The notes under the pieces are model-generated. The model saw only the letters and a program-made list of their open reading frames with translations, had not been told where the DNA came from and ran no database searches. A program made the translations under genes and the position numbers. 64,000 bases of DNA from Streblospio benedicti (taxonomy: Eukaryota; Annelida; Polychaeta; Spionida; Spionidae), in contig CM032660.1 in assembly GCA_019095985.1 (NCBI GenBank), positions 11,800,941 to 11,864,940 on the forward strand, read 5' to 3'. Below are positions 62,458 to 64,000 of the stretch, piece by piece. Every line of letters starts with the position of its first letter. Position 1 is the first letter of the stretch.

Positions 62458-64000
62458 TATTGGGCACAAAGTCCTTAGAATATGACTACGATTTCGTACC
62501 ATAAACAATGAATACGCAATATACGTACGTATACAACATGTGGTTGGCATGTGTAGTTTCCTCACGTGCACACAGCAATATTTAGATGGACCTCGTAAAG
62601 TATATGTAATGTATTTAAGCAATTTCGGAAAATGGACACACTGACGTGAATGGAATATGTCTCATAAAACATACCCAATAAAAGGTACTTTACATTTGCT
62701 GTCTCTGTGCAGTTATGTCCACGGTGCATTTGTGTGTGACACGTTCATTACTGCTCTGCCGTTATGTACGCCGCTGTAGAGAAGCATTCCCCACTTTAAT
62801 TATTCACATCTTTCAAAATACGGAGCAACAGAATGACAGGTGGAATTACAAAAGATATGATTTAATGTGTTTCGTTATGTAAACAAATTAAATTTTGTTG
62901 ATACTAGACACAAACCATTACCCAGCGTGATGTATCCCTCGTCAGGAAACATCTCAGTTGGGGCAACGACCGGGCGGTGTTATGTAACCAGGATGATGGA
63001 ATCTAGTCTGGTTACTGTCAACCAAAATGCTGGTAGACCTAGTGATCTTGTATGAAGAACAAGGTACACCTAATAGAAGCAGGCTTCAAGGCATTTTTCT
63101 CTAGATGGGGTGTATTTTGTTGTCCTTCACCATAGAGTCATGCAGAGTAGACTGGTATTAATCAAAAGTGTCATTTCGTTTACTTTTTTATCAATATACT
63201 TTACTTGTATATCTTCCTTTTACCATGAGATTGTCGCACTGTAATAAGAGGTCAAAACAATGGTGTCTATAGATGTCAATTACCAGAAAAAAAATAAGTC
63301 ACGTAGTGTGATCTCATTCCTAAAAAGCTCACTGATCATTAAAAGAATTACATTTTAGACATTTTAAGTAATTTTAGAAAACGGGTTATTGAATGAAGCC
63401 ATCTTACAATTACAAATAGCGGTGTAGCAGCACCGTGAGGGTTTCCGGCCACATTCACTCGTCCTCATAACCAAGACTGACAACAAAACGGAAGCTCCCA
63501 AAATCAAAAATGGCGCTGAGGGATTTCTGTCGTTGTGATAAATGGTTTGTATAATGTAGCATATTGTATGTATACCATAGTTTGACACTGATGGGGAATG
63601 GTATTTCATACGATAATGAGAACAACGCGTATCTGTATCTGTTTGTATCTGTCTGCACCCGTCTATTTGCTTTGTAAAACCTTTTTGGGCATCACGCGAG
63701 GGGGTGGGGTGTTGCAGATGTGCCACTGTTAGGTGTGAACATCAGGGTCATATGGTTTGGACCCCACCAAGGATCATAGCTACAGCCCCGGGTCCATGTT
63801 CAAGCGCGTAAGAAATGCATTCGCTGATGAAAACTAGTTATTTTCGGGCCTCCAACCAGCAGAGGGCTTCTCTACTGCCGGGAATTAATGTACACGCCGG
63901 GGTGCAGTGAGTGTCTCGTACGGCGAAAGTACGGTAAAAGTAATGTGGAAGTAAGTTTCCTTTTGACAGTGTGAACGACGGAGGCATCAGCAGACGTTTG

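Larger units (their letters stand above)
60963..64000. other. Gene-free stretch at window end
   Basis: A fragment of the CCCCCAATTT family ends at about 61545 and the second hAT-like MITE is at 62117-62457. Otherwise nothing recognised; open frames (for example 63364-63726) look random. Confidence 0.45.

Overview
The window is intron-rich animal genomic DNA: AT-rich, with large introns, tRNA-derived SINEs, short inverted-repeat DNA transposons and long stretches without genes. The receptor sequence and the repeat types fit a marine invertebrate, most likely a lophotrochozoan such as a mollusc or brachiopod. This is inference; nothing in the sequence fixes the species.

Only one gene is clear. 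On the minus strand, about 12.25 kb down to 1.41 kb, is a complete subunit gene of the nicotinic acetylcholine receptor family (Cys-loop ligand-gated ion channels). Eight exon positions join in phase into a 513-residue protein with a signal peptide, loop D, A and B tryptophans, a 13-residue Cys-loop and four membrane segments M1 to M4. It lacks the paired cysteines of loop C, so it is a non-alpha type subunit. The main finding is that the exon for M2, the helix lining the ion pore, is present three times in tandem (5145-5231, 4484-4570, 3984-4070). All three copies are intact, 87 bp long, identical in phase and with good splice sites, but they encode different pore residues. A decayed fourth copy may lie near 2932. 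This looks like a cassette of mutually exclusive exons that would change the pore while keeping the ligand-binding domain constant. It parallels, probably independently, the known exon 8a/8b/8c choice in insect nAChR alpha6. Both copies with Gly and the copy with Ser at pore position 9' depart from the nearly invariant leucine gate, and one copy lacks the acidic outer ring at 20'.

The remaining 52 kb (12.3 to 64 kb) has no recognisable gene. It carries: (i) a repeat family with a 17-bp palindromic end and roughly 150-bp internal units, at least seven copies, resembling non-autonomous Helentron-type (HINE/pearl-like) elements; (ii) several MITE-like elements with terminal inverted repeats, one with an 8-bp target duplication; (iii) two SINE families; (iv) a 100-bp TA microsatellite; (v) a 1.4 to 1.5 kb duplication on both sides of a 100-N assembly gap, probably two haplotypes placed in tandem; and (vi) a few GC-richer islands with possible regulatory motifs (two divergent CTCF-like sites near 59.5-59.8 kb; a GATA/YY1/CRE cluster near 32.6 kb). 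The other open reading frames look like chance, with a few doubtful ones noted.
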